Part shown: positions 13,660 through 25,068 of the stretch, in pieces
Position numbering within the stretch: position 1 is the first letter of the stretch
Layout: the number at the start of each line of letters is the position of its first letter
Origin: Tamarix chinensis
Lineage: Eukaryota > Streptophyta > Magnoliopsida > Caryophyllales > Tamaricaceae
Assembly (NCBI GenBank): GCA_030549775.1
Contig: CM060181.1
Span: 56,901,201 to 56,965,200, forward strand
Direction of reading: 5' to 3'
DNA: 64,000 bases
Position numbers and translations under genes: made by a program
Notes under the pieces: generated by a model
The model's input: only the letters and a program-made list of their open reading frames with translations
Told to the model about the DNA's origin: nothing
Databases searched by the model: none

Positions 13660-14700
13660 GCACCTGCATGGAGGTAGTCTTACAACACTTCCTCAACCTT
13701 GCATTTATAATAAAGCATAGGGCCTTTGAATCCTCTATTGCAGAGCAATCATACTATCTCCACTATTGCTCGGCTGAGCTCTCTAAACAGGCAACAGCTA
13801 TACTACCATATGATGTAAATGTACCTACCTTTATAGGACACTACCCTCAATATGGTACAACCATCAAACTCATAGAGCCCTATCCAACCATAGCCATGAC
13901 ATTGCACCAATTATCTAGGAAAATCCTTCTCCCAGTGGTTCTTAACCCACTGCTAACATATGAAGCACTCATAATAGACTAACTTAACTACCCTCCATAG
14001 TGGGGTACCATCCTTGACTAGTAACTGCCTATGACTTGGAACCTATTCTCTCCCCCTCAGTAATGATTGCCCTCAAACATCCACTTAGTCCTTAATTGAG
14101 TACTACAAGCGTATACAATCGCCAATGTCTAAAAGTTATAGTCATACATAGCCTGGAAGCATTATGCATGAGTCTCTACCAACATCTCTTAAAGTTTCAA
14201 GCTTAACAATAACTAAAATTGGTGAACCTTCATCCTCTCATCACCATTAACTACTAGAGCAAAGTGGGCAAGGTTCAACTAGCGATTATAGTACTCCTCC
14301 ACCTTAGGCATGCCCAGACAAAATTCCATGAACTTATCATACTTCTCCATCCTAACGTGAGTAGGGTAGATCCATGCCCTTAGCATCTTAATGGAAGTAT
14401 CACATTAATCTATAGTGGCCCCTCTCAGTTGTTAACCCCTCCATCACTCATCAACATGGCCCCACAAGTGGAACACTCCAAATTCCACTCGTCTACCCTC
14501 CGAGAAACCACTAGCCTCAAAGGTCTTATCGAAGTCCCTCAAATAATGCTCCAACATATCTAGGTCCTCTTTACCTTTGATAATCGATGGGAGATGAAGA
14601 TCAACCCTAGAAAGTTGATCTTCCAATGGTTGTATTAGGAAAGGAGGTGGTGGCGGCATATGCAGAGCCTCCTAGCATTGAATCTAATGCTCCATCAAAG
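13660..14700 (-). pseudogene. Chromovirus gag (element 1), decayed
   Basis: About 14444-14659 (minus) is open for 71 codons. It begins with a proline run and continues with the capsid pattern of chromovirus Gag (a hydrophobic-Ser-G-x-x-D core, then LEHYLRDFDKTFEASG). Gag forms the particle that packages element RNA. The stretch 13660-14440 is frame-shifted, and I could not identify a clear CCHC knuckle in it. An open frame at 13668-13982 on plus is a shadow of this region. Confidence 0.6.
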
Positions 14701-14979
14701 CCCCAAGTATTTTCATCAAATGCACAAGAAACAAGTTCACAGCCATTAGTCCTATAATAGTAAATTGGTTTAGACAAAGTTAAATGGTAACTATGTGGTT
14801 AGTACACATGGAGGTAATATATTACATATAAGGCCAAAAGTTAGTCCTATCATATAAAATTAAGTCCAACGCCCAACCCTAACCAACGCTCACTCATAAA
14901 ATGAATCGGATTCTATAAGTAAAGATTAAGTCAAAGAAACTCATTTTTGCAAAGTAATATCAAGATTTAAAATTATAAC

Positions 14980-14992
14980 ATCTGATACCAAT
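14980..14992 (-). other. Primer binding site of element 1 (initiator tRNA-Met type)
   Basis: On the minus strand the LTR end is followed by AATTGGTATCAGATG. The TGGTATCAGA core is complementary to the 3' end of initiator tRNA-Met, the usual primer for plant chromoviruses. Its placement directly next to the LTR2 terminus (TGTGACA at 14994) fixes element polarity and the LTR boundary. Confidence 0.8.
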
Positions 14993-14993
14993 T

Positions 14994-17900
14994 TGTGACA
15001 CGTCAAATTTACGAATAAGAAATTTTCTTCTTGAAGACTAGGCAAAAATGTTTGAAAAGAAAAATTAGAGAATGTTACTACAACATCAACTATAAAAAAG
15101 GTGTGATCATTAACTAACCCATGCATGATAAAAGATAAAATGTAATAAAGAAAAGTGCCACATTCATGATAATATTACTTCAATGCTTATGATAATGAAG
15201 ATGAGAAAATTAATATAAATGAGAAGAGTGTGAGAGCTTATAAAATCCAACCACAAGAAATCAAGGCTATGAGTTTAAATTACCGAAAGCAACAAAAACA
15301 TCCCAATGCACTAGGCAAAGCACCTCTAGCCTGTTAGCTTAACTCTTAACCATAAATATAAATATCTAACCCTAAGAAATGTTCAACTACTAGCCAATAT
15401 ATTATCACTTTCATCATACTCTAACTAGGAATCATGCCCCTATAAATCTTCCTCTACTCCCTAAACAAGAAGACATATTATTATAGTGACCACACAAGTG
15501 CAATATCAGTACAGTGAAGTACTAACAAAATAAACTACCTAAAATATGGTAAGTATCATGCACTAGATCGAAGTCATAAGGTACCATGGTGACAAGTATA
15601 CCAATTTCAATTAACACTTAGGCTTATGGTAATGATATACTAAGGTATGCTTGCATGGATAATTAATAAGTAAATGCAACACAATCCACACAAGCATAAC
15701 CATATTATACTTCTTCCTTTAGTGATCCCATAATTTTCAATTATAAAGATAGTTTATTCTACCACCCCAACTCTCCACCATGAACAAAAGTCATGGTAGA
15801 AAATAAATCATAATATGATACCACACAAAACACATTGAAGAAGCTTTTCCCTAAAGATACCACACCACCATATATAGAGTGCACCTAATATGAGGGATAA
15901 TACAACTTGGGATACCACACCAACTATAAGATGTCAAAGTACATCAATAGGGTTTATACTAGGATACCTCACCCACCACACTTTGAATGCCTCCCCTACA
16001 AGTGATAAAAAGTTGGGATACCACATCCACTTAAGTAATGGATGATATAAAGTTCTAGGGGGCTTATACATGGGATACCACACCCACCTATATTGGATAT
16101 TGTTGCCACACTACCCTGCTATATTATAACCCTATACCTCAAAGAAATACGCATACCCCCTACCATTAGAAATTTGATAAACAAAAAAATACCGAATGAA
16201 AAAAAAATTAAACACAGGGTGACTAGCCCACTAACTCCTACTTATCTGCCTCGAGAGTCGAAGAAAAAGGATTGAATGACATCTTAGTATGTTATTAAAT
16301 ATTTTTAATTGATATAACCAATCACAGATTAAATCCACAAAAAAAATCTAATTAGGTATTTTCCAGTGACAACTCCAAAAATAATGAAATTTTATTATGG
16401 AATAAATTGGATGATTCTAAGTGATAACGCCAAACACACTACAAGGCATAAAAGCCACCAATTGGGTGTTTAGAGATGACACCAAACTTAACTAATTCAA
16501 TCCCAATTATCACCATTATGATTCTTTCAAATCTTGGGTAATCGTTGTCGAAATCATAATTTAAATATTGTAACTACACAGAGGTATTAACACAAAAAGA
16601 CCAAAAGAAAGTCAACAACAAATAACAAAACTCGGTAGCATGGAGCCAAACTAGTTGATTTGTCCCTAAGACCAGTAGACCAGACTAGTTGTACAAGACT
16701 TGACCAAAATATCACTAACAGACTAGTTAACTTGTTGGTTTCATCGATTGCCTTTTCATAGGAAAATTGTCAATGGGTTTGATCCAACTGGTCGATGGGT
16801 CTAAATAGAGACCATACCACTTTAATTGTAGGGTTACCAATTAAAGTGTTGTGTGAACCAATCAATTTTTCATAGGAACCAATCGATGGGTTCATCAAAA
16901 AAGTCAACTAATCTCATGATCAGCTGATCAGATTTCTCAAACAGTGCTAGTGGTCATAGAACCAGTCGATTGGTTTGACGAACTAATCGATTAGTCTAGG
17001 TAAGACATTAACCAAGCTTGCAATGCACAAATCTAAAATTTACCAAACATTACCATAATAATCCAAGCATGATTCTAGTTAAATGAATAAAGAGATATGG
17101 TGCACACATAGAATCACATGAATACATAATAATGCAGGCATTTAAATTAATCATTCTCAAACTACCAATTCATGCCTAGAATTAGAGAAACTCCAAAATG
17201 CTTAACTTTAATAAGAAATTCTACCAGATGCTCAAATTCTAGAACAAAATTAGATCATGCTTACACATAACATACTAAGAACAAGAAACCTAAATAGGCA
17301 ACATAACCTCATTCATGTTAAAGATAAGGATATATAACCTTAAAGTAAATCTATTAACATAAAAGTAGTACTTGATGGTAATCTAACAAGAACTCAATTC
17401 TTAAGAGAATCAAAGTCAAAACAATTAAAATTCTCTTTAAAACCTTCATTAAACATTAAAGAAAATTTCAAAGAAGAAGAAGAAGAAGAACAAAACATAA
17501 CCCGACCTTTTCATTAGAAATAGAATGCCAAGGAAAAGAAGCTAAAATCTTCAACCTTTCTTTAAACTTTAATCCTACCTTGCTTCAAAGGAACAACGGA
17601 GAACTAAAGCTAAGAATATAATATGAAAATTGAGACAATGCTCAACTAAAAAAATGGAGAAACCAAAGCAAGCTTCTATTTTTCTTAGCAAATATGAAAA
17701 AGGGAAAATACAAGGAATGCTCAATAGTTAGGAAAGTTTTCAAAAGGAAAATAGAGAAGAGAGAAAGAAGAAAATGTGAGAAATGAAATTAGATAAGGAA
17801 TGGAAGGCATGGAGGTTAGGTCAGTCCATATTCATAAGAGAGAGGAGGAGACTAGTGTGGTTGAGTGTAGCTAACCAAGAGTTTAGGGGAAAATTAGTGG

Positions 17901-18304
17901 AATAATAGGGGCTGAGTACAATCAGAAAGGGACATGGTAGAAGGTGTTGAGTTAGAAAATACCATGTAGTCTAGTTGGAAAAAGGGAGAGAGATAAGTAA
18001 GGGAGAAGGAAAAAGGTGAGGTATATCTAAAATAATTTAACTAAATAAAATCCTTAAATGATCTAAAGAATATGAAAATAAACCCAAAGCACCAAAATAT
18101 GCTTCTTAGCACAAATAGATTCTAATTATAAGTTTTCATAAACATTAGGGAGAGATTTGAATCAAAATAAAAATGACTCTAAAATCACAAGATAACCAAT
18201 TGATCAGTTTGGAAAAACTAGTCGACTAGTTTATTGAGAATAAAATTGTCAATCTATAAGCATACTAGTTAATCAGTTAAGCAAATCAGTGGATTAATTA
18301 GCCA
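14994..18304 (-). mobile_element. LTR2: shared LTR between gypsy elements 1 and 2
   Basis: This 3.3-kb LTR starts at TGTGACACGTCAAATTTACG beside the primer site of element 1. It aligns along its length with LTR1 and LTR3. It has lost about the last 95 bp seen in LTR1 (the segment ending GGGTATTATA) and the first bases of the next internal region. The junction carries templated filler (18305-18346). Internal sequence of element 2 follows, so this LTR serves as 5' LTR of element 1 and 3' LTR of element 2. Motif clusters lie at about 16650-17010 and 18190-18300; a short GAA tract lies near 17468. Confidence 0.8.
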
Positions 18305-18346
18305 AAAATCCTTAAATGATCTAAAGAATACTAGTTAATCAGTTAA
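18305..18346. repeat. Templated filler at a deletion junction
   Basis: Bases 18305-18330 duplicate 18047-18072 exactly (26 nt). Bases 18328-18346 duplicate 18262-18280 exactly (19 nt), overlapping the first copy by three bases. Together they replace the missing LTR2 terminus. Two successive short copies from nearby LTR sequence are the signature of template-switching end joining. Confidence 0.75.
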
Positions 18347-18832
18347 ACGGGACTTCATCCCTGAAGTCCACCAAAGAAACACATTACTATAAGCTCAAAA
18401 CATAATAAAATCCTAAGCCATCAACAAAGAGAATACAACTAAGGGTTAGTACATGAGAGAAGGATACTAAACCCTTAAAAATAGCGGCATCACCTATGCA
18501 ACACACCTAAACAAACAACTCATGATACTTTATCATGATCTTCTCCTTGGACTCCCAAGTAGCCTCCTCCACTCCATCGCATGACCACTAGACCTTCACT
18601 TGTGGAAAAACCTTCGAATACATCTCGAGTATTGCAATCAAAGATCCTTAGTGTTTGCTCCTTATAAGATAATACATCATCGAGCTCAATCAACTCTGAC
18701 TAGATGATGTGAGATAGATATGCTATATACATTGTTAACTTAGAGATGTGGAATATGTTATACACGAGCAAAAGCTCAACATGTAAGGCAAGACGGTAAG
18801 CAATCTTTCCAACCCAATCTAAAATCTTGTAT
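18347..18832 (-). pseudogene. Integrase C-terminus of gypsy element 2 (first piece)
   Basis: This is homologous to 10085-10560 of element 1. About 18530-18590 on minus reads VKV-stop-WSCDGVEEATWE, the chromovirus tail with a Trp/Arg-adjacent stop. The internal region is cut at 18832 by solo LTR S1 and resumes at 29923 (CCTAATATACCTC, equivalent to 10567 in element 1). A 128-codon open frame on minus at 18776-19162 straddles this junction and is accidental. Confidence 0.7.
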
Positions 18833-20635
18833 TAAAATACCCCCAAATTTAGAACCAAAAAATATCATTTTGAAGACAATGTGGAGGCATTTAAAAGCAA
18901 AACTAGGGGATATAACTACAAAATCAACCATAAGAGACGTGTGATCATCACCTAACCTATGCCTATTGTAAGGTAAAATGGAATGAAGAATAAGGCATGC
19001 ATACTCTATTATTAATACAATGTTACTAATAATGGCAATGACAAAAATAATATAGAGAAAAGAGAATATATGAGATTCAATTATAAGAACCAAATCCAAG
19101 AGTTTAAATAACCAAAAAGAACTAAAAGAATCCAAATGCAGTGGGAAAAACCATCTACCCAATTAGCCTAACTATTAACTAAATAAGAAGATAACTCTCA
19201 AACCCCAAAAAATAACCAACAACTAACCCACGTCATCATCCTCAACATACTCTAGCTAAGACTCATACCCTTACAAATCATCCTTTACTCACCAAATCAG
19301 AAGTTGGATCATAACAATGACCACATAAATATAGTATTAGTACTATGAATTATTTGTAAAATAAACTATCTTAAACATGGTAAGGGATCTTGCTACATAT
19401 TAAGGTCATACTATAACATGGTATGCAACCTACATATAAACATAGTGCATAAGAGCATGGATGACATATGAATATCATAGCAAGGTCATGGGATAAAAAT
19501 TTACACACATGCATGAGTCGCCACAATGAGCCATATAAAAGTATAACACATAATTCTAATAATATATGACTAGACTAGCATATGACTACTTCCCCTACCA
19601 CCACATCATACTAGTGCCAAAGGGATTTTCTTAGAGCTCTTCCTCATCCACCACACTTGGTTTCTTAGGCGAGGGGAATATAATAAAATGTGGGTCTATA
19701 GAATTAGAATATTGCTAATATTTTATAATAGAATTAATGTAGGACTGCAACTCCCACCGCCATATTACTCTAGTACTAAATGACTTTTTTCAAGGATCTT
19801 CTTTATCCACTATACTTGATCTCCTAGGTGAGGACACATACATTTAATTTTGGATATGCTTCACCCACCACAATAGTGCTAGTGCCAAGGGCCTTTTCTC
19901 AAGGATCTTTAACATCTAACACACATAGTTTCCTAGGCTAAGAGCACCAAAAGACAACCAAACCCTAAGTAAGCATACTGAGAAGGCCTCTAAAAATTCC
20001 ATAATCATATTCTAAATATTAAACCAATTGGGTATTTTAAGTGTTGAGACTAAAAACTAACCAAGGCATATAATATTATCATTTTGATCCATATTAGATT
20101 TAGGTTATAAATGGTTGAAATCATGATCAAAATGTTATAATTACATAGAACCATTAATACAGAAGACATAAAGGAAAAATCATTAGATAATAAGAAAATA
20201 TGGTGAAAATCAAGCAGATCAATTGATTGGTCCCTAAGATCAATTAACTGGTTTAGATGTAACAGGCCTCAGTAGAAAATAAGACCACCAGACTAAATGA
20301 TTGGTTGGTCCTACCGATGAACTATTTATGACATACCAATCAATCAGTTTGACAAAACTAGTAGATGGGTCTAAGTAGAGATCTGGCCACTTTGGTCACA
20401 AATCACCAATAAATGGGTTTGATAAACTAATCAACTACTTATAGTAACCAATTGGCTAGTTCATCAAACCAATAAACTATTTCTACAACCAACCAATCAA
20501 AACTTTCAAACTGAGTAACTATTCAAGAAACCATTCGATTTAATCAACAAACCAATCGACTCATTTGGGTAAAAGAGTACCCAAACCTACGATCCACTTA
20601 GTAGAATTTCACCAAACTTTAACATATCAATCCTT
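18833..20635 (-). mobile_element. Solo G LTR S1, left part (subfamily A)
   Basis: It begins TTAAAATACCCCCAAATTT inside the integrase of element 2 and follows the LTR consensus until it is interrupted by LTR A at 20636. It shares the CTAGTGCCAAAGG segment (19610-19920) with LTR0 but not with LTR1-LTR3. The motif cluster lies at about 20205-20575. Flanking 5-mers TGTAT (18828-18832) and CATAT (29923-29927) differ by two transitions and are a plausible decayed target duplication. No internal region is present, hence solo. Confidence 0.75.
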
Positions 20636-23072
20636 ATAATACCCCATTTCTCAAAAACTCTAATTATAATAAGTAATTATGTCTATTAATTATAATAATA
20701 TTTTAGAATACTTGATAATAAATATATTTGTTAAGATGTTTAATATTAGTATAACTTATTAGTTATAAAATTTAATTAGGTTTAAAAATGCTAGGGTGTG
20801 TGTTTTAATTTCTAAACTTTGGTTGGGTCATAACCGTTATCTGTTTAATTAAATAAACCTAGCCTAATAATTAAATTCAACTTGTTATTTTACCCTAATT
20901 CTTGACCTGGTTATTTTACCCTAACCTATCCCCAAATCTTTATAATAATCCCTTAACCATCATCCTACACTCACTTACCGTAACACCTTACCTACGAATC
21001 TCACCCTCCATCACTCTTCACCATAGCTCCCACTACTATGCTTGATTTCCTCCCTTTACCATGCTTGATTTTCTCATCATGTTTTGCTCCAACTTCTCCC
21101 TCACACCACCACCCATTTAAATCCCTCCACTCTCTCATTTTTTTTCCATAAACTAGTCCCCTAAGCAGCCCACACTTTTTCTCTTTCCTCGAGCTTTCTC
21201 AAGCAACAAGAGCTTCTAAAGTTAACATTTTTACACTTTAGTAACTTCCTTCACACACCACCTCTTTGTTGCACCTTCCACCATTGAAGCCCCTACCCAT
21301 GTTGTATAAAAGCTTCTAAAGCTCTCCTCCATCCTATAGAAAAACCTCTCGAAAACGTCCTCTACTACACACGAAACCACTAATACAACCACACCACCAC
21401 TAGCCACTTCTACTATTCCCCTTCCCCCACCTTCAGCATTTCTTGCCATTCCTAAGCCCTTCACTGCTATTCATTGCTACTTTAGCCACCCCCCATCCTA
21501 CTAAATAATCCCCTAAGGCCAACATCCCATCTTTATCCATTTTGGCTTAACCTCCACTCTTCTACCTACACCCATTTGCACTAAGATTTTCCTCCTCTTC
21601 TTCAACCTTGTGCTACACCTTTCCTTCTTCCTTATTGCTACACCTTTTCTTCCATTCCCTTCCCCTTCTATTCAGCCATAACCACTAAAGCCTCATACCT
21701 TCACCTTTGGATAAGTTCGCCGAAGCCTTCCACCTTGTTTCACCATTATTTCCCTTAGACTTCCCTCTCATTTTTGCTCTTAAGACCTCTTTTATAATCT
21801 TAGATTTAGGTAAATCTAATCACTCATTGAATAGTATAAAATTATGTGCAATAATGATAGACTTTTTGACCTACAATCATGTTAGGGTTTATGCTTTTCA
21901 AGTATTTTAGCATGCATGATGAAATGATAATATGCTAAAAAGGTGATATGCATATGATTATCAATGATTAAGCTATATGTAGAGTAATATGTTAAACGTT
22001 TTGCATCCACATGTCTAAGATTTTTTTTGGATTCCATTATTACCATGTTATGGTTAAAATCCCATTATATATGCCTCATAAATTCTCATGTATGGAAGTA
22101 AGGATATAATAGTTTACAACGATAAATATGCACATAATTAGGGCTAGCTTTTGAAAAATTCCATTTTTATGCCCTAAGCTTAGAGATATTCTCCTACACG
22201 TACTATGATGATAATATGCCTATTTAAATGATGGTTTATGATTTAAAGGTGTACGTATATACTTCATGAAATATGTGTTACGTGATAGTTGCATGATTAG
22301 GGTCTTTGTCGGTGCAACCCACTAAATGCATGAAAAGTGAAAAATATAGTTAATCGCCAAAATGAAATGATTTCCTATGTGCTAAAATAATGTAAAATTT
22401 ATCTTTTAGAATTTTCATGTCAAATCTCTCATAATAAAAATTTTTGGTACATAAATGAATAAAATGTGGAAACTAGGGTTTTGAAGGGTAACCTAATGTA
22501 ATTTTTATAAATAATTGAGTTCTAGGATGGCTTTAGACTTTTGATGGGTTAACCTTAAATCTAAATTGGCTTGACATAGACTTATGACCTTATGGTTTAC
22601 CTAACAATTGTAAATAAAAGAGAAAATATTTAAGTATGGAAAATGGGAATTATTGTGCATTATTTAACTTATGTGATCACCTCATAAAATGTTAATTACC
22701 TAAAGTGAAAGACCTCGAGTTGGGAATGGTTATTGTCTAGGGGTCGGTAGCTTAGAGGTGAGGTGTTAACCTTTGTTTTAATTCACCGTTGTGTGCCATT
22801 TTGTTGTAGTTCTTAAGGCCCTACTCTACTCTATAGGTGATTTATAGGCCTTATAGGAGGTATCGATACTTAAGGACCAAATAACCGAGCATGAGAGGAT
22901 ACTGTATTACTTTTAGTTATTGGTACGACTAGGGATACCGTTGTGTCCCTAAGTTAGAGGTAAAGGTATTATGTTGCTTTTGGGTGGCAATATGACCAGG
23001 TGTACCGTTCTATCCATAGGTTGATGAGTTAAAGAAGTAAAATGGAAATGTTTGTTGTGTAATGAAAGAAAT

Positions 23073-23318
23073 AGATTGTTAGTTTAATAGTTATCTTAGT
23101 GACCTACCTTAGTGTTATGATAGATTGTTAGTTCAGTAGTTGCCTTAGTGCCCTACCATGGTTTTTTTATGGATTATTTTGTTCGATAGTTGCTTCAGTG
23201 CCCTTTCTTAGTTTATGTTAGATTTATTGGTTTGATAGTCACCTTTGTACCCTATCTTAGTATTGATTTATATTATTTTTTCAGTAGCTACCTTAGTGCC
23301 TTACCACTATGATTGGAA
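23073..23318. repeat. 49-50 bp tandem repeat, five copies, in LTR A
   Basis: Units start near 23073, 23123, 23172, 23221 and 23269. Each follows the pattern GATT(G/A)TT-AG-TT-x-AGTAGTTGCCTTAGTGCCCTACC with substitutions. No coding meaning is evident. Confidence 0.7.
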
Positions 23319-23852
23319 TATATTTAAATAATCAAATATGACTTTATATCTTGAGATGATAAGAAATGATTTGGTATGTTTTACTTTTGAGTAAAGAGTC
23401 GAACATTATTCAATGAATATTTCTCGTATGGTTCATCCCTTGTACTTATGTATGCTAATCAGTTCTTATGTGGACATGTGGAATGTGGGTATGCTGCCTC
23501 CTACGAGGTATTGTGATTTACTCAATATAATGAAGTCATATTAATACTACTTTTACATATGACTATATGAATGCCATAGAATGGCATGATGCTTATAAGC
23601 ATGTGCAGGACAAGTGGAGTCCTTAGGAAGAGGATCTCTTTTTAGAATTAGCCTTTGGTTTTAAGAGTTAGAGCAAACTAGAGTTGTATCCTCGGGTACT
23701 GATTTTTTATACATTCAATTTTCTCTTAGAAACTTATGTCCCACACTGTATTTTGATTATACTATTGTACTATGACATTTATTCATAACTCCATTGTGTG
23801 TTATTTCTATTTTCACTTATTTACTCTAGTTGAGTTTAGTTTTAGCCACATC

Positions 23853-23911
23853 ACTTGGTGTAAGAAAGGGGAGGAGTCGAACTTATGTTTAGCATAGTGG
23901 TAGCACCAAGT
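23853..23911 (+). other. Terminal stem of LTR A
   Basis: ACTTGGTG (23853-23860) pairs with CACCAAGT (23904-23911), 8 bp with a 43-nt loop. Equivalent stems occur close to the 3' ends of LTR B (37562-37607), C (44643-44686) and E (62482-62524), in the same context (AGCC-T-AGCACTTGGT...). Confidence 0.5.
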
Positions 23912-23930
23912 AATTTAGTCACAGCAGGAT

Positions 23931-25068
23931 GTGGAGTGGGTTTTGAGTCATCATTGGATGTTTTTTAATAGGCCTTTTCTTCTTAGAAGGTGGCATAGGC
24001 GATTGAAGTTTAATCCAGATGAGTTACAAATGCTGCCTCTTTGGATTAAGCTCCCTAATCTTCCTTTGGAGTATTGGTCTAAGAGTGCTCTTGGAAAGAT
24101 AGCTAGTGCTGTGGGTAGGCCATTGTGTACTGATTTGATTACGTCTTCTCGAGATAGGGCTTCTTATCCTAGGATCTTGGTTGAGGTGGATGTTAAGAAG
24201 CCTCTATTGGAGTCTTTCATAATTTTAGATCCTGAAGGGATTGAGGTTGAGCAAAAAAGTTGAGTATGAATGGAGACCTTTTTACTGCCCTATATGTGAT
24301 TGTTATGGCCACGATCAAAAGAGATGTATGCAGTTGCAAAATAATCATAATTCTGGTTCTTTAGGGGAAGGCGAATGGAGGGTTGTTCGTGATCATAGGA
24401 AGGGCAAGAGGCCTCTTGTTGATGGGCATGTATCTCGGGCAACTACTGCACAGTTGGAAGTTGTGAAGAAGCCGGGGATGCGATCTCAGCTGTCTCTTGA
24501 TGCTTCTGGTGTTGACTTGGCTTCTATACTTAATTCTTCTTCTGCTATTGGTCCAGCTCATGGTTTGTCTTTGGATAATAATTTTGCAGATGCTGCGACT
24601 GATATCTCTGATAAGGATGTTATTCCATGTGTTATTCTTAAGCAGGGTTCGGTGTTTGATAATAATGCTGGTGTCACTTTTGATTCTACTATTTCTGGCC
24701 ATGTTTCATGTGATGCTAATGATACCACTGCTGGGCGTATATCTACAGCTCCTGCATGCTCACCTGCTAGTACTACAGATCCTTGTTCTTCTCGTGCTGT
24801 CTCAGTGCTTGGTTTGGCTACTAATGATGGCGTTTCTGGTGCTGTAAGGGCTGCTAGTGGTGAGGACATTATGGATGGAGATTTCGAAATCAGTGGAGGC
24901 AGGAAGGTGAAGAAGCAAGTTCGTTTTTCTGAGCCAAGGCTTACTCGATTGAGAGCTAGTGCCATGGGAATAACAGATGGTGGGGAGGATCATGTGAACC
25001 ATACTCATGCAGGGGTAAGTGATCGAAGAGAAGAGGCTGCTTATCTTGATCATGTTAGACATGATTAG
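23931..25068 (+). pseudogene. LINE-1 ORF1 (DUF4283 / CCHC knuckle), truncated and frameshifted
   Basis: This is the RNA-binding ORF1 protein of plant L1 elements. The first piece (23931-24263) has the DUF4283 signature: WMFFNRPFLLRRW, then LPLWIKLPNLPLEYW, then a GRPL segment. The second frame (through 25068) has the zinc knuckle CPICDCYGHDQKRC (C-x2-C-x4-H-x4-C, about 24286-24327), a long Ser/Thr/Ala-rich linker, and a basic segment (GRKVKKQVRFSEPRLTRLRA) that could bind RNA. Compared with LINE-2 (GAACAAAGAATT) the run at about 24252-24259 has one extra A (GAGCAAAAAAGTT), which shifts the frame. The stop TAG at 25066-25068 overlaps the ORF2 start. The N-terminus is missing. Confidence 0.85.

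Larger units (their letters stand above)
10061..14993 (-). mobile_element. Internal region of Ty3/gypsy chromovirus element 1 (Tekay/Del-like), decayed
   Basis: This is the complete gag-pol span of one G element on the minus strand, between LTR1 and LTR2. The gene order read on minus is primer site, gag, protease, reverse transcriptase, RNase H, integrase, chromodomain-like tail, which is the Ty3/gypsy order. All domains are recognisable but interrupted by stops, so no functional polyprotein remains. The integrase tail and the tRNA-Met type primer site match plant chromoviruses, and the long LTRs suggest the Tekay/Del group. That clade call is inference. Confidence 0.8.

Noticed and set aside
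18776..19162. 128-codon minus-strand open frame
   Set aside because: It crosses the junction between the element 2 integrase and LTR S1, so it is accidental.
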